64,000 bases of DNA from Ignavibacteria bacterium. GTDB lineage: Bacteria; Bacteroidota; Ignavibacteria; Ignavibacteriales; Melioribacteraceae. Shown in pieces: positions 8,332-17,990 of the stretch. The stretch is from assembly GCA_012719345.1 (NCBI GenBank), contig JAAYAN010000232.1, forward strand, positions 1 to 64,000. Direction: 5' to 3'. Both the position numbers and the translations under genes were made by a program. The notes under the pieces are model-generated. The model worked only from the letters and a program-made list of their open reading frames with translations. It did not search any database and was not told where the DNA came from. Position 1 is the first letter of the stretch; every line of letters begins with the position of its first letter.

Positions 8332-8760
8332 TTACGCAATTTCATTAAGATAATCTTCCAAAATTACTGCCGCTGCATTTTTGTCAATCAGACTTTTATC
8401 GCGTCTTTTCATTTTGGATTTTACAGTTTCTATTATTCTTTGCTGGGCAATACCCGATGAATAACGCTCGTCCCTGTAAAGAACTTCAATTTTGGTTTTA
8501 GCGGTAAGTTCAATAAAAAACTTTTCAACCTTTTCGGTGGCGTGTGTTTTTTCGCCGCTTTCTTTAAGAGGATAGCCTAGAATTATCAGTTTAACTTCGT
8601 AATCTGAAAGAATCTTCAAAAATCTTTGCCAGAAGTTTTCGTTATTTTCTAATGTTATAAGGGGCTGGGCAAACATTCTGAGAGGATCGGTAACAGCAAT
8701 GCCAATCCTTTTTTCGCCGAAATCAATTGCAAGTATTCTTTCGCCTGTTTTTAGCTGCAT
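8332..8760 (-). CDS. ruvX: Putative pre-16S rRNA nuclease / Holliday junction resolvase-like YqgF
   Basis: The RNase H-like fold is shown by ILAIDFGEKRIGIAVTD (first catalytic Asp13), a middle VKLIILGYPL, the conserved YRDERYSS and the ending KSLIDKNAAAVILEDYL with the last Asp. In E. coli this essential family processes the 5' end of 16S rRNA. The frame extends to a TTG at 8766 overlapping the rel stop; the ATG at 8760 is preferred, giving 142 residues. It is translationally close to, and likely cotranscribed with, the (p)ppGpp enzyme gene upstream. Confidence 0.93.
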   Translation of the reverse strand: MQLKTGERILAIDFGEKRIGIAVTDPLRMFAQPLITLENNENFWQRFLKILSDYEVKLIILGYPLKESGEKTHATEKVEKFFIELTAKTKIEVLYRDERYSSGIAQQRIIETVKSKMKRRDKSLIDKNAAAVILEDYLNEIA

Positions 8761-8762
8761 CT

Positions 8763-10937
8763 TCAAGAATTGCTGTTATCAAAACGTTCTGCCACAAATA
8801 CGCCTTTAATCTTTTTCATCCGCTCAATCAACCGCTGAAGATGATTAATATCTTTTACATAAACAGTTATGGTCCCATCGAAAGAGTTATCGCTGCTGCC
8901 TATATTTATAGCTTTAATATTTGTATTAAGATATGTAGTAATGGAATTAGTAATTTCCGAGAGAAGTCCGGGCATATCCTCGCCGCTTATTTTTATTCCG
9001 GCAACAAAATAATCTCCGTTACTCTGTGGCCATTCCACATCCAGAAGCCGCTGCTCCTCTTTTTTAAGCATATTAAAAAGATTTTTACAGTTTTTACGGT
9101 GGATTTTTAATCCCTCGCCTATGGTTATATAACCTACAATAGGATCTCCGGGAATAGGATTACAGCACTTTGCATAACTGTAAACTATGCCTTTTGCGTC
9201 CCCCGAAACCATAACTCCGCCGGCGGTATTGCGCGCAAGGTTTGCAAATCTGTCAAATTCCATCGGGGCTGTCTGATCTTTATGCTCAGTTGTTTCCGGG
9301 TCGAGAATCTGATCGAGATCAACTTTTTCGTGATAAATGGCAGTAAAAAACAGATTGGGATTATCGAATTTATTTTTCCGCGCAATTTTGGAAATTTCAT
9401 CGGAATTAAAACTCTTTTTAAGTTTCTTAATTTTTCGTTCCCAAATAGCTTTCCCTCCGTCAATTATCTTTTGTTCTTCGCTGTTAATAAATTTACGTAT
9501 TAAAGATTTTGCTTTGTAAGTCTGAACAAATTTAAGCCAGCTTTTATTCGGTATCTGGTTTTTGGAAGTTATAATTTCAACCTGATCGCCGCTGTTAAGT
9601 TTTGTATCAAGCGGAACAATCTTTCCGTTAACTTTTGCGCCGATGCAGTTAAATCCAACGCGTGTGTGTATTTCAAATGCAAAATCTACCGGAGTGGAAT
9701 CTACAGGAAGCCTTTTTAAATCGCCGAGAGGTGTAAAAACGTAAATTTCATCTTGATAAAGATTAAGTTTGAAACTTGCAAGAATATCTTTTGTAGCTTC
9801 ATCTTTCGAAGCATTTTCGAAAATATCGCGTACCCAGTTAACCCATTCTTCAAGGTCTTTATCGGATGATAATTTTTTTTCTTTGTATTTCCAGTGCGCT
9901 GCAACACCCTTTTCGGCAATTTCGTGCATCTTCCGGGTACGTATCTGTATTTCTACAAGTTTGCCTTCGGGACCGATTACAGTGTTATGAATTGACTGAT
10001 AATTATTCTTTTTGGGAATTGAAATGTAATCTTTAAAGCGGTCAGAAATAGGTTTATAAAGCTGGTTTGTTATTCCCAAAACGAGGTAGCACTCATTCGG
10101 GTCGTCAGTTTCAAGAACAATACGTACCGCAAGAAGATCAAAAATTTCCTCGAACGATTTATTCTGCTGAATCATCTTTTTATAAATGCTGTAAAGATGC
10201 TTTGCGCGTCCGCCAATATCAAATTTAAGATTATGCTCTTTTAATTTTTCGGCAATAGGCGTATTAAATTTCTTTAAATAAGCTTCTCTTTCCCTGCGTT
10301 TGCTTTTTATTTTTTTAGCTAAATCGTCGTAAGCATCTCTGTTAAGATACTTGAATGCGAGATCTTCCAACTCCCATTTGACGCTTCCCAAACCGAATCG
10401 GTGAGTAAAAGGCGCGTAAATTTCAAGCGTTTCCTGAGCGATACGGCGCTGTTTATGCGGCTTTACATATTCCAGAGTCCGCATATTATGAAGTCTGTCG
10501 GCAAATTTTACAAGAATTACTCTTACATCGTTTACCATCGAAAGAAGCAGTTTGCGGTAATTTTCTGCCTGGGTAATTTCGTGTCCCTTAAAAACTCCGC
10601 CTATTTTTGTAACACCGTTAACTATTTCGGCAACTTCGGCTCCGAACTCTTTTTCAACAAAATCAATTTTAAATTCCGTATCCTCAACAACATCGTGCAA
10701 TAAAGCAGCAATTACCGAAATATCATCAAGAGGAATTTCGCGGGCAACTACTGTTGCAACTTGGTAGGGATGATAAAAATAAGGCTCCCCCGATGCCCTG
10801 AAATCGTTTTTATGGGCTTCGTAACTGAGGTTAAATGCTTTTTCAACAAGGGCTTCGTTAACCGACGGCAGATTCATTCTGCAATTATTAAGAAGCTCAT
10901 CTAGCATAGCCTTATGTTTCGGGTTTGTAATTTCCAT
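8763..10937 (-). CDS. relA: Bifunctional (p)ppGpp synthetase/hydrolase (Rel/SpoT type)
   Basis: The 724-residue protein has the full Rel architecture. The HD hydrolase domain keeps its metal-binding motifs (YHPYQVA with His56, HDVVED at 81-86). The synthetase domain spans about 240-370 and has KNNYQSIHNTV and VEIQIRT. A TGS domain (about 410-470, FTPLGDLKRLP) and a C-terminal ACT domain (about 650-724) follow. Because the HD motif is intact it should both make and break down the alarmone. It is probably the only long Rel enzyme, but the rest of the genome is not visible. Confidence 0.96.
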   Translation of the reverse strand: MEITNPKHKAMLDELLNNCRMNLPSVNEALVEKAFNLSYEAHKNDFRASGEPYFYHPYQVATVVAREIPLDDISVIAALLHDVVEDTEFKIDFVEKEFGAEVAEIVNGVTKIGGVFKGHEITQAENYRKLLLSMVNDVRVILVKFADRLHNMRTLEYVKPHKQRRIAQETLEIYAPFTHRFGLGSVKWELEDLAFKYLNRDAYDDLAKKIKSKRREREAYLKKFNTPIAEKLKEHNLKFDIGGRAKHLYSIYKKMIQQNKSFEEIFDLLAVRIVLETDDPNECYLVLGITNQLYKPISDRFKDYISIPKKNNYQSIHNTVIGPEGKLVEIQIRTRKMHEIAEKGVAAHWKYKEKKLSSDKDLEEWVNWVRDIFENASKDEATKDILASFKLNLYQDEIYVFTPLGDLKRLPVDSTPVDFAFEIHTRVGFNCIGAKVNGKIVPLDTKLNSGDQVEIITSKNQIPNKSWLKFVQTYKAKSLIRKFINSEEQKIIDGGKAIWERKIKKLKKSFNSDEISKIARKNKFDNPNLFFTAIYHEKVDLDQILDPETTEHKDQTAPMEFDRFANLARNTAGGVMVSGDAKGIVYSYAKCCNPIPGDPIVGYITIGEGLKIHRKNCKNLFNMLKKEEQRLLDVEWPQSNGDYFVAGIKISGEDMPGLLSEITNSITTYLNTNIKAINIGSSDNSFDGTITVYVKDINHLQRLIERMKKIKGVFVAERFDNSNS

Positions 10938-11011
10938 AAATATCCGAATAATCCTTTAATCAAAAGCATTATAATATATTTTTAAGATATTAAAATGCAA
11001 TAAAAATATTT

Positions 11012-12046
11012 TTACTGTGAACTAAGCAATTCTTCCCAAAGTTCATTAACCCGTTTCATTCTGTCTTCGAGGGAAGATTTTACAAATTCGGATGTAACTT
11101 TTGTTTTAAATATTTCGCGGCAGTATTCAATTGCCTGAACATTTTTTCCCGAAGCATGCAAAAGCATCGCAATTTTATGACGTAAAACTATTTCATTATA
11201 GCTGTTGCTGTTTTTTCTTCCTAAATGGGAGTTTAATATTTCCTGATATACAAGAACAGCTTCATCTTTATTTATATCTTCAAGCGCCCGGGCTAAACCC
11301 CATTTGAAAAATCTGCTTTCGGGAAAGCTTTTTAATTCATCCCGGGCAATTTTTACAGCATCTTTATATTGTTTTTTATCGATATAAATCCAGATTAAAG
11401 AGTTTAGCGCAAGATGCCTGCTGTAGTTTTGATTTTCTGCAGCTGCTTTAATCAATTTTATCGCTTCGCCGGTATCATCTTCAAAAAAAGGCAAAACGTT
11501 CAGTATATCTGTTTTTCTGCTTTTCCAATAACGGTAAGTACCAATCGCGGTATAGGCTTCGTAAAACTTTTTATCTTTTTCTAGCAAGTCTTTGAATTTG
11601 TTTATCGAGCTGAATCCCTCGGAAAAAGCAACAAGATAATTTTCGCTGAGAGCATAAAAATATGCGTTGTAACCGGAAATTAAAGCTGAATAATACATAT
11701 TCCATTTATCATCCGGGTTATGGCTGTTAAGGGAATCGGATAATCTTTCTGCCGCCATAAGCAGACCGGTAATTTTAAAGCTGTTAAATTTTTCACCGTA
11801 ATCAACGCTTTTTGCTATTTCAACCGCCGCCTGATAAACCAAGCCCAAAGGATTTGCGGGATAATCTTTTGAAAGCTGCTTAAATGTAAATTCAGCTTCA
11901 TCATATTTCTGATTTAGAATATCGCTTATTCCGTTTTTTAATATTTTGTCTATTTTCTCATCGGGGAACTCCTGAGCAAAAAGAATTGAAGCGGACAGAA
12001 ACAATATGAAATACTTAAAAAGTCCCAAAAACTCTGTCCCCCGCAT
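11012..12046 (-). CDS. Secreted tetratricopeptide-repeat protein, function unknown
   Basis: After a hydrophobic signal (about residues 7-22, ending ASILFAQ) the protein is almost entirely helical, with pairs of helices typical of TPR repeats: KYDEAEFTFKQLSKDYPANP, QYKDAVKIARDELKSFPES and GKNVQAIEYCREIFK. It likely works in the periplasm as a protein-protein scaffold. The start is uncertain: the ATG at 12046 overlaps upp by 32 bases, whereas a TTG at 12028 would start directly at the signal peptide. It is the last gene of the long leftward operon from porU. Confidence 0.75.
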   Translation of the reverse strand: MRGTEFLGLFKYFILFLSASILFAQEFPDEKIDKILKNGISDILNQKYDEAEFTFKQLSKDYPANPLGLVYQAAVEIAKSVDYGEKFNSFKITGLLMAAERLSDSLNSHNPDDKWNMYYSALISGYNAYFYALSENYLVAFSEGFSSINKFKDLLEKDKKFYEAYTAIGTYRYWKSRKTDILNVLPFFEDDTGEAIKLIKAAAENQNYSRHLALNSLIWIYIDKKQYKDAVKIARDELKSFPESRFFKWGLARALEDINKDEAVLVYQEILNSHLGRKNSNSYNEIVLRHKIAMLLHASGKNVQAIEYCREIFKTKVTSEFVKSSLEDRMKRVNELWEELLSSQ

Positions 12047-12641
12047 CACCAAGTCCTGGCAGAATATAGCCTTTAGAATTTAATTGTCTATCTAAACAAG
12101 CCGTAAATATTTTCACATCCGGATGTTCTGTATTTATTTTTTTTATACCTTCAGGTGCCGAAATAACGCTGACTAAAAAACATTCGCCCGCGCCTCTTTC
12201 TTTAAGAATTTTCAATGCTGCCGAAGCGCTGCCGCCGGTTGCAAGCATCGGATCGAGTACAACAGTCTGAGAAATATTTAACTTTTCAGGCGCTTTGAAA
12301 TAGTAATCAACAGGCTGTAAAGTATTTTCATCTCTCTGAATTCCAATATGCCCTACTTTTGCTTCGGGAATTATTTCAAGAAAGGAATTAAGGAGGCTTA
12401 ATCCTGCGCGTAAAATCGGGACAATAACCACCGGTTTTTCCAAAATATAGCCGTTTGTTTTTTCGAGCGGTGTTTCTACCTCTGATTCTTTTAGCTTTAT
12501 ATTGATACCAAATTCAGATGCAAGAATAAATGCAATTCTGTTTAAAGCATTCCTGAAATGTTCCGGGTCTGTTTCTTTATTCCGGAGAATGGTTAAATCT
12601 TTTTTTACTAAAGGGTTCGAAGACACAATTAAATTTTTCAT
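12015..12641 (-). CDS. upp: Uracil phosphoribosyltransferase
   Basis: This enzyme converts uracil and PRPP to UMP for pyrimidine salvage. The PRPP loop is visible as VVLDPMLATGGSASAA (Asp130 onward), and the uracil-binding end reads GYILPGLGDAGDR. PILRAGLSL (75-83) is the second conserved loop. Length (208) is standard. It follows der by 30 bases in the same direction and is overlapped by the start of the TPR gene downstream. Confidence 0.97.
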   Translation of the reverse strand: MKNLIVSSNPLVKKDLTILRNKETDPEHFRNALNRIAFILASEFGINIKLKESEVETPLEKTNGYILEKPVVIVPILRAGLSLLNSFLEIIPEAKVGHIGIQRDENTLQPVDYYFKAPEKLNISQTVVLDPMLATGGSASAALKILKERGAGECFLVSVISAPEGIKKINTEHPDVKIFTACLDRQLNSKGYILPGLGDAGDRVFGTF

Positions 12642-12671
12642 ATTTGTAACAGCACCCTGTTCCCGTAAAAG

Positions 12672-13985
12672 TTATTTTTCCTTGAAACTGACTGTTATTG
12701 CAACTCCTTCAAATCCGTATTTTCTTCTTATAAGCTTTTCTATAAATCTTCTGTAAGAATCGGGAATATATTTTATATCATTTGCAAAAAGAAGAAATAC
12801 AGGATATTTGCTGCCTACTTGATTAATAAATTTAATCCGTATTTCCTTTCCGTTTGGTGTTGTTGGCGGAGGAGTTTTTTCAATTTCCTCGCGTAGTGCT
12901 TCGGTGAGTTCATCCGGAGAAATCTGTTTTTTCCTTTCCGATTCTATTTCTTTCGCCATTTCAATGAGTTTGTAAATCCTTTGTTTGTTAAGAGCAGAAA
13001 TAAATATTATCGGAACGTAATCTATCGATCCTAAAGTCTGCCGTAATTCTATTTCAAATTTTCGAGCTGTATTTGTATCTTTTTCTATCAAATCCCATTT
13101 GTTTACGGCAAGAATCATCCCTTTTCTTCTCTGAACCGCTTCCTGAATAATTTTCTGATCCTGGTTACCCAGACCTTCAACAGCATCGACAAGAATAATG
13201 CATACATCACTTTCGGCAATTGCTCTGTAGGTTCTTACACTTGAATAAAATTCTAGATTCTCGGTAATTCTAGCTTTTTTTCGCAGACCAGCAGTATCAA
13301 CCAAAACAAATTCTTCGCCGTAATATTTTAAAACCGAGTTCACGCTGTCGCGGGTTGTACCGGGAATATTTGTAACAATACTTCTGTCGTAACCCAGCAA
13401 GGCATTTGTAAGTGACGATTTCCCAACATTGGGTTTTCCTACAATAGCTATTTTTAAACGTTCATCCGCTTCGTATTCTCCTTCCGAAAAATCAACTCGT
13501 GTAATAAGATCATCAAGAACATCTCCGAGATTTCTTCCGCTGAGAGCAGAAATATCATAAACATCCGAAAGCCCCAGTTTGTAAAACTCAGCTTTGTTTA
13601 AACCCTGCTCAACATTATCCGATTTATTTACTAAAATAAAAACAGGTTTATTTGAACCGCGCAGCATTCCTGCAATTTCTGCATCGGAAGGAGTCAGCCC
13701 TGCTCTGCCGTCGGTCATAAAAAAAACCGCATCGGCTTCTTTAACGGCAATTTCCACCTGCTCGCGTATTGCCGATTCAAAAAGGTCTGCCGATTTTGGC
13801 ACATACCCGCCTGTATCAATCAGCTGAAATATTTTTCCGTTCCAGTCAACATCTCCATGAAGCCTGTCGCGAGTAACACCGCTGAAATCTTCAACAATGG
13901 CTATATTGCTTTTTGTAAGACGGTTAAAAAGAGTTGACTTACCGACATTCGGTCTGCCGATAATTACAACAAGGGGTATTTTCAT
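12672..13985 (-). CDS. der: GTPase Der (EngA), ribosome assembly
   Basis: Two tandem GTPase domains are present. The first has GRPNVGKST (10-18), DTGG and NKSD (120-123). The second has GKPNVGKSS (183-191), DTAGLRKKAR and NKWD. A C-terminal KH-like domain (about 350-437) completes the family architecture. Der binds the 50S subunit during late assembly. It lies between upp and a DUF5683-like gene, 14 bases from the latter, so it seems to be transcribed together with the T9SS genes. Confidence 0.97.
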   Translation of the reverse strand: MKIPLVVIIGRPNVGKSTLFNRLTKSNIAIVEDFSGVTRDRLHGDVDWNGKIFQLIDTGGYVPKSADLFESAIREQVEIAVKEADAVFFMTDGRAGLTPSDAEIAGMLRGSNKPVFILVNKSDNVEQGLNKAEFYKLGLSDVYDISALSGRNLGDVLDDLITRVDFSEGEYEADERLKIAIVGKPNVGKSSLTNALLGYDRSIVTNIPGTTRDSVNSVLKYYGEEFVLVDTAGLRKKARITENLEFYSSVRTYRAIAESDVCIILVDAVEGLGNQDQKIIQEAVQRRKGMILAVNKWDLIEKDTNTARKFEIELRQTLGSIDYVPIIFISALNKQRIYKLIEMAKEIESERKKQISPDELTEALREEIEKTPPPTTPNGKEIRIKFINQVGSKYPVFLLFANDIKYIPDSYRRFIEKLIRRKYGFEGVAITVSFKEK

Positions 13986-13999
13986 TATTCATCCTAAAA

Positions 14000-14860
14000 T
14001 TAAAATCGTATCTGCAAATTTAACTCAGGATGATAATCAATTACAAATCCGTAGTTTGTTTTTTCGAGACTTACTTTTGCTGAAACCGATTTATTGTATC
14101 TGCTTGCCGACCATACGGCATCTGCAGCGCTTAAAATATGATTTGCTACTACTATTATTACAGCTGTTGAAGCAATATTATAATAATCATTTGCTTTGCC
14201 GCGCATATTGCTGTATTCTTCAAATCTTTGAGTTACTTTATCATTATAATAGTCGAAAGAACCGTTTACTCCGCCGGGAAAATCGTTCCAGCCTACATTA
14301 AACTGTTTATATTTCCCGATCATTTCGTAGTATTGCTGGTCGCCTTTGGGAGCAAGTTTGTGGGAATAATATCTTCCTTCCAAGGTTCTTCCGACTTCTT
14401 CTTCCATTTCGTTAAGCACATTCCAATTAACTCCGCTGCTAAAATCGTACTTTGCAGGATTTTGAAAATTCTGTTCAAACCTGTTTTTTGTCCATTGTGC
14501 ATATTGTTGCACATTCCAATGTTGATCGGCATAATCTTCGAACTCGGAAGTTTTATCATCACCTTTATTGTTATATATAATCGCTCCCGATACAGCTGCA
14601 ACTTCCACCGCAAAAAATATGGCAGCTTTAAGATAGCTTTCCGTATAAAATTCTCCTGCCCCCGGAACAGCAAACGAGAGAACACCTGCAAGAAATCCTG
14701 ATTTTTTTTGAACCGGCTGCAAAGTATTTTCGGGAATATTATCTTGATCATTTTCTAATCCGACAATTTTTGAATCCACCGATAACACCCCGGTAAAATT
14801 ATTATCATTCTGCTGGGCAAAAATCGAAAGTGTAAAAAACAAGATTAATAATTTTTTCAT
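14000..14860 (-). CDS. DUF5683-like secreted or membrane-associated protein
   Basis: A short signal peptide (residues 1-15, FFTLSIFAQ) precedes a hydrophobic segment with the pattern SFAVPGAGEFYTESYLKAAIF, which is the hallmark of DUF5683 and related envelope proteins. The middle is polar and Tyr/Asn/Gln rich, and a second hydrophobic stretch (STAVIIVVANHILSAADAVW) lies near 240. The end is beta-like (KVSLEKTNYGFVIDYHPELNLQIRF). Function is unknown. It sits in the porU operon, 11 bases from the metallopeptidase gene. Confidence 0.7.
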   Translation of the reverse strand: MKKLLILFFTLSIFAQQNDNNFTGVLSVDSKIVGLENDQDNIPENTLQPVQKKSGFLAGVLSFAVPGAGEFYTESYLKAAIFFAVEVAAVSGAIIYNNKGDDKTSEFEDYADQHWNVQQYAQWTKNRFEQNFQNPAKYDFSSGVNWNVLNEMEEEVGRTLEGRYYSHKLAPKGDQQYYEMIGKYKQFNVGWNDFPGGVNGSFDYYNDKVTQRFEEYSNMRGKANDYYNIASTAVIIVVANHILSAADAVWSASRYNKSVSAKVSLEKTNYGFVIDYHPELNLQIRF

Positions 14861-14871
14861 AATCTTTCCGT

Positions 14872-17800
14872 TTATAAACTAAAATCAAATAATATTCCGC
14901 CGTAAAACTGCCATTCTTTACCGTATTTAACAGTTTCTCTTCTTACTACCTTTTCTACAGTATCAAATGAATAAGCTGCATTAAAAAACAAAGTTGTCGG
15001 GAAAAGATAAAACGAATTCATTTGGATTCTTAGTTCTGCGCCTGCGCCTTTTTTAAATTTATTTAATGAAGGCATTTTCCCGTTCCATGCATTTCCTATG
15101 TCGCCGTAAACAGACATAAAAATCTTATCTATATATATATGTCCTAACCGCGAATCAATATTCCTGTACAACGGAAACCGGTACGATAGATTAAACCAGC
15201 CGAGTTCATTTCCCGAAATTGCATAAAACGGATAGGCTTTCATTCCTATTAAACCGCCCAGGTAAAAATCGAAGAAATCATCTACCGTTGGGCCGAAAAT
15301 TGTTGCTGCCCGTAATGTTGCATTCAGTGTATGCCCTTTCCCTAAACTGAAATAATTCTTCTGAAGAAAATCGAGTTTGTGAAAATCGAAATCGGTATAC
15401 TTTCCTATATATCCCACACTTTCGTCGTATTCATATTCCTGTGTGGAATTAAACTTATTCATTTCATAATTATAAGTAATTTCTGTTTCCATCCCGATCG
15501 GGTTAATATCAGAGTCGATATACGGCATCTCTGCAGAGAAAGTATATTTTATCTGAAAATTACTTCCTTTTAAATAGACATCATTAAAAGCAGGACTGTT
15601 CAAGTATTTTTCTTCAACAAAAGAGTAATAGTTAAAACTTCCAACTGTAGAAGTATAACGGCTGTAAATATACCTGAATTCTATGTTGCTGTTTTCTATA
15701 AATAGTCTGTGTTTTGCAGCAATATCAAATTCAAATAAATTATAAGCTACTTCAGTTTTTAATTGGTAATCTGCAATAGCAGTTCCGCTTGTGGAATCTA
15801 CATTGAACATAATATCGGCATCTGCCTTACGGCTGATACTGTAAAGTTCAAGTGAAAGTTCAGGTTTAAGCCCGAGGTTGTAAATTAAAGGAAGTTTGTT
15901 TCTGTAATTAAACTGAAGGAACAAATCCCTTTCCATACGGGAATTAATCGAACCTCCTGCAAAAATATCCATTCGGTTAAGCATATCGGAAGACATTAAA
16001 TAAACGCCGGGTTTAAATTTCTCGAGGGTTGTATTTCCTGTGCTGTAATTATCATAACGGATAAAAGGGACAGCCATAATTTTTGTAAACGAACCTGAAT
16101 ATCGTTTTTTTTCATAATCAGGGGTTTCTCTGTCGTTATAGTTTTTGAGATAATCTATATTGAAATTTGCAATATCGCCTTTGGCTTTTTCATCAGTAAA
16201 AATTACTCCGCCGGATTGATAAGAATATTCCGGTGATACCTGAACCAGATTTTCATTTTTCAAATAACATAACTTGTAACCTGAAGAAGTATAACCGGCA
16301 TAAGCTATATTTCCATACGAATCTGTTGCAGGCATAAATGCACCGCCCGTAACATTTGTAATTTGTGTTTCTTCACCGGTTTCTAAATCTTTTCTGTAAA
16401 TATTAAATATTCCGGTTTTATCAGATGAATAGTAAAACTTACCGTCTTTGCCGAATACTGGATTTCTTTCTTCATATTTTTCATTTAATACAGCAGTCAG
16501 ATTTGTACCATTTGTATCAATTTTATAAATATCCTGCCCGTTTCCTTCAGCAAAACCGAAAACTATAAAGGAGTCATCGGGTGAAAAACGCGGATTAAAA
16601 ACCTGCTCGCCATTTTCAAAAACTGTAATTCTTCTGAAATTTTTGCCATCAATATTTACCATCCCAATATTTGTTGTACCGTCTTTCTGGTAAACAAACA
16701 CAATATTTTTACCGTCATTCGAAACAAATGAATTATTCGCGCGAAGTCCGAAAGTAATTCTTGTCTCTTCTTCAGTTTCAGTATCGTAAACATATAAATC
16801 GTGAATATTTACCCAGCGTGGATTGTCGTCATCAAGTTTAGAATAAACGATTTTTTTTGTACCCGGTATTAAACTTGCTGTTGTTTTAACTTTTGGTGAT
16901 ATAAGTTTTTCTTCACCGGATTTTAAATTGTATTCATATAATGAAGTAAGACTTAAATAATCCATTCCTTTATTCGAAAGGTAAAATACTTTGCTTCCGT
17001 CTTCGGTAAATACAGGATAAAAATTGCCGAAACCTTCCTTTCCTATTTGCTCGCCTTCCACTAAATTATTACGCAATCCGGAAGTTCTTGCATTATAATC
17101 TTTTGTTATAAAGTCTTTCCATTCATCGTAAATTTCATCGCCATCTTTACCAAGAACATCTTTAAAAGCAGCATCAACAGTAAAATTTGTAAGCTTCCCA
17201 AGTTTTTCGGTTATGAGCCTTAATTTATCTTCACCGTATATTCCCGAAATATAGCGGGTTAAAGCAAAACCGGAATTGTAAACAGATTCGTTGCCAAGAC
17301 TTGTTTTTCCGAATACCCCCATTTCATCCCAGGTAAGCATTTTGTCATCAAGAGCATAACATCGTAAAATCATATCGCGGTGCGAATCCCAATTTTCGTA
17401 ATTTAATTCTTTTCGTTGATATTGCGCAGTTCCTTCGGCAAACCAAGCAGGCATATTTACAGTAGCTACAGGATACGATGCAACAAAATTAGGGAATCCG
17501 TAAAGAATATCAGGACGGCGTTTATCTTCGTAATTAAGGAATTGAAGATAAATTGCAGGAATTGATCTGCTTATTTTCATTGCCGCTTGTATTTGTACCA
17601 TATGAGTAAATTCGTGTGTTATTACATTGCGAAGCCAGTTATGCGTGCCCCGCAAATCAAAATCCAGCGCAGATGCCCATATTTCAATTTTGTTGTCGAA
17701 AAAGTATGTTGCACCGTTGCTGTAATCGTCAATATCTTTTATTACATAATGAACTTTATCAGGTTCGTACTGATAAAGAGATGTAATAGGTCCCCATACT

Positions 17801-17979
17801 TCATCGGCAATTTTTGCAACAACACGGGCAGTTCTTTCAGCTTCTTCGTGGTAATGCACTTCCACATTTTTACCTTTTATGGTGTACCAATCGTATTCGG
17901 GATGATATTCATTAAACTGGGCAAATATTTTATAAGAACTGAATAAACTCAGCAGAACAAAAAGATGTATTTTTTTCAT
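14872..17979 (-). CDS. Outer-membrane MA-type metallopeptidase with TolB-like propeller and beta-barrel
   Basis: A signal peptide (1-20) is followed by a peptidase domain with HEFTHMVQ (His122, Glu123, His126), matching the HExxH zinc site of gluzincin MA peptidases. Residues about 330-610 carry repeats such as GSKVFYLSNKG, DSFIVFGFAEGNGQDIYKID and DGKFYYSSDKTGIFNIYR, a WD40/TolB-like propeller. The last 400 residues are beta-rich with alternating aromatic residues and end in GGILFDFSL, an outer-membrane barrel terminus. It probably acts at the cell surface on an unknown substrate. The operon position suggests a link to type IX secretion, but this is inference. Confidence 0.85.
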   Translation of the reverse strand: MKKIHLFVLLSLFSSYKIFAQFNEYHPEYDWYTIKGKNVEVHYHEEAERTARVVAKIADEVWGPITSLYQYEPDKVHYVIKDIDDYSNGATYFFDNKIEIWASALDFDLRGTHNWLRNVITHEFTHMVQIQAAMKISRSIPAIYLQFLNYEDKRRPDILYGFPNFVASYPVATVNMPAWFAEGTAQYQRKELNYENWDSHRDMILRCYALDDKMLTWDEMGVFGKTSLGNESVYNSGFALTRYISGIYGEDKLRLITEKLGKLTNFTVDAAFKDVLGKDGDEIYDEWKDFITKDYNARTSGLRNNLVEGEQIGKEGFGNFYPVFTEDGSKVFYLSNKGMDYLSLTSLYEYNLKSGEEKLISPKVKTTASLIPGTKKIVYSKLDDDNPRWVNIHDLYVYDTETEEETRITFGLRANNSFVSNDGKNIVFVYQKDGTTNIGMVNIDGKNFRRITVFENGEQVFNPRFSPDDSFIVFGFAEGNGQDIYKIDTNGTNLTAVLNEKYEERNPVFGKDGKFYYSSDKTGIFNIYRKDLETGEETQITNVTGGAFMPATDSYGNIAYAGYTSSGYKLCYLKNENLVQVSPEYSYQSGGVIFTDEKAKGDIANFNIDYLKNYNDRETPDYEKKRYSGSFTKIMAVPFIRYDNYSTGNTTLEKFKPGVYLMSSDMLNRMDIFAGGSINSRMERDLFLQFNYRNKLPLIYNLGLKPELSLELYSISRKADADIMFNVDSTSGTAIADYQLKTEVAYNLFEFDIAAKHRLFIENSNIEFRYIYSRYTSTVGSFNYYSFVEEKYLNSPAFNDVYLKGSNFQIKYTFSAEMPYIDSDINPIGMETEITYNYEMNKFNSTQEYEYDESVGYIGKYTDFDFHKLDFLQKNYFSLGKGHTLNATLRAATIFGPTVDDFFDFYLGGLIGMKAYPFYAISGNELGWFNLSYRFPLYRNIDSRLGHIYIDKIFMSVYGDIGNAWNGKMPSLNKFKKGAGAELRIQMNSFYLFPTTLFFNAAYSFDTVEKVVRRETVKYGKEWQFYGGILFDFSL

Positions 17980-17990
17980 TTTATAACAGA

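Noticed and set aside
13897-14301. Open frame of 134 residues on the + strand across der and the DUF5683-like gene
   Set aside because: It is antisense to two well-supported genes, with low-complexity leucine/tyrosine-rich translation and no ribosome site.
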